64,000 nucleotides of DNA, taken from the NCBI GenBank assembly GCA_021819085.1, contig JAKASJ010000014.1:18442-82441 (forward strand), given 5' to 3'. This DNA is from Pseudomonadota bacterium (GTDB lineage: Bacteria > Pseudomonadota > Gammaproteobacteria > Acidiferrobacterales > UBA6901). This document shows, piece after piece, positions 63,995 through 64,000 of this stretch. The position numbers and the translations under genes were made by a program. The notes beneath the pieces are model-generated. The model saw only the letters and a list, made by a program, of their open reading frames with translations. It had not been told where the DNA came from and made no database searches. How positions within the stretch are numbered: position 1 is the stretch's first letter; every line of letters starts with the position of its first letter.

Positions 63995-64000
63995 GATCGG

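Noticed and set aside
1-64000. CRISPR arrays, tRNA and rRNA genes
   Set aside because: No regularly spaced repeats, tRNA cloverleaf or rRNA sequence noticed by eye; a tRNAscan/CRISPR tool run would be needed to exclude them fully

Overview
GC-rich bacterial chromosome segment, gammaproteobacteria-like by synteny. About 0-43 kb is mostly core genome: a Hyf-type (hydrogenase-4/ND5-like) membrane module (hyfB-C-E-F, minus strand, truncated at the window start), a CorB-like protein, ypjD/ccsA-like, ffh, rsd/algQ, moaA, an outer-membrane beta-barrel, yciK-like SDR, a PleD-like diguanylate cyclase, rmuC, gph, ubiG, mtaD, a solitary lpxD, mtnA, a large globin-GGDEF-EAL-CZB protein, and gyrA-serC-serA-pheA-hisC-[Sel1 insertion]-aroF-tyrA-aroA-cmk-rpsA-ihfB-lapA-lapB-pyrF. 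About 43.6-64 kb is accessory: rfaH, a complete type I Wadjet (JetABCD) system, a tyrosine-recombinase remnant, a winged-helix regulator whose likely promoter/operator overlaps its start codon, an exact ops-like sequence GGCGGTAGCGTGC, and a surface-polysaccharide locus (manC, cysC, degenerate MNT protein, Wzm/Wzt-type ABC pair, truncated serine recombinase fused to an apparent group II intron 3' end, sugar nucleotidyltransferase, NAD-epimerase, LhgO-like oxidase, probable glycosyltransferase start). The best leads are the Wadjet insertion between rfaH and its apparent ops target, the putative O2/Zn dual-sensor c-di-GMP enzyme, the group II intron 3' fragment inside a broken recombinase, and possible PAPS supply (sulfation) in the glycan locus. 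All calls come from reading the sequence and the translated ORFs; no database searches were run.
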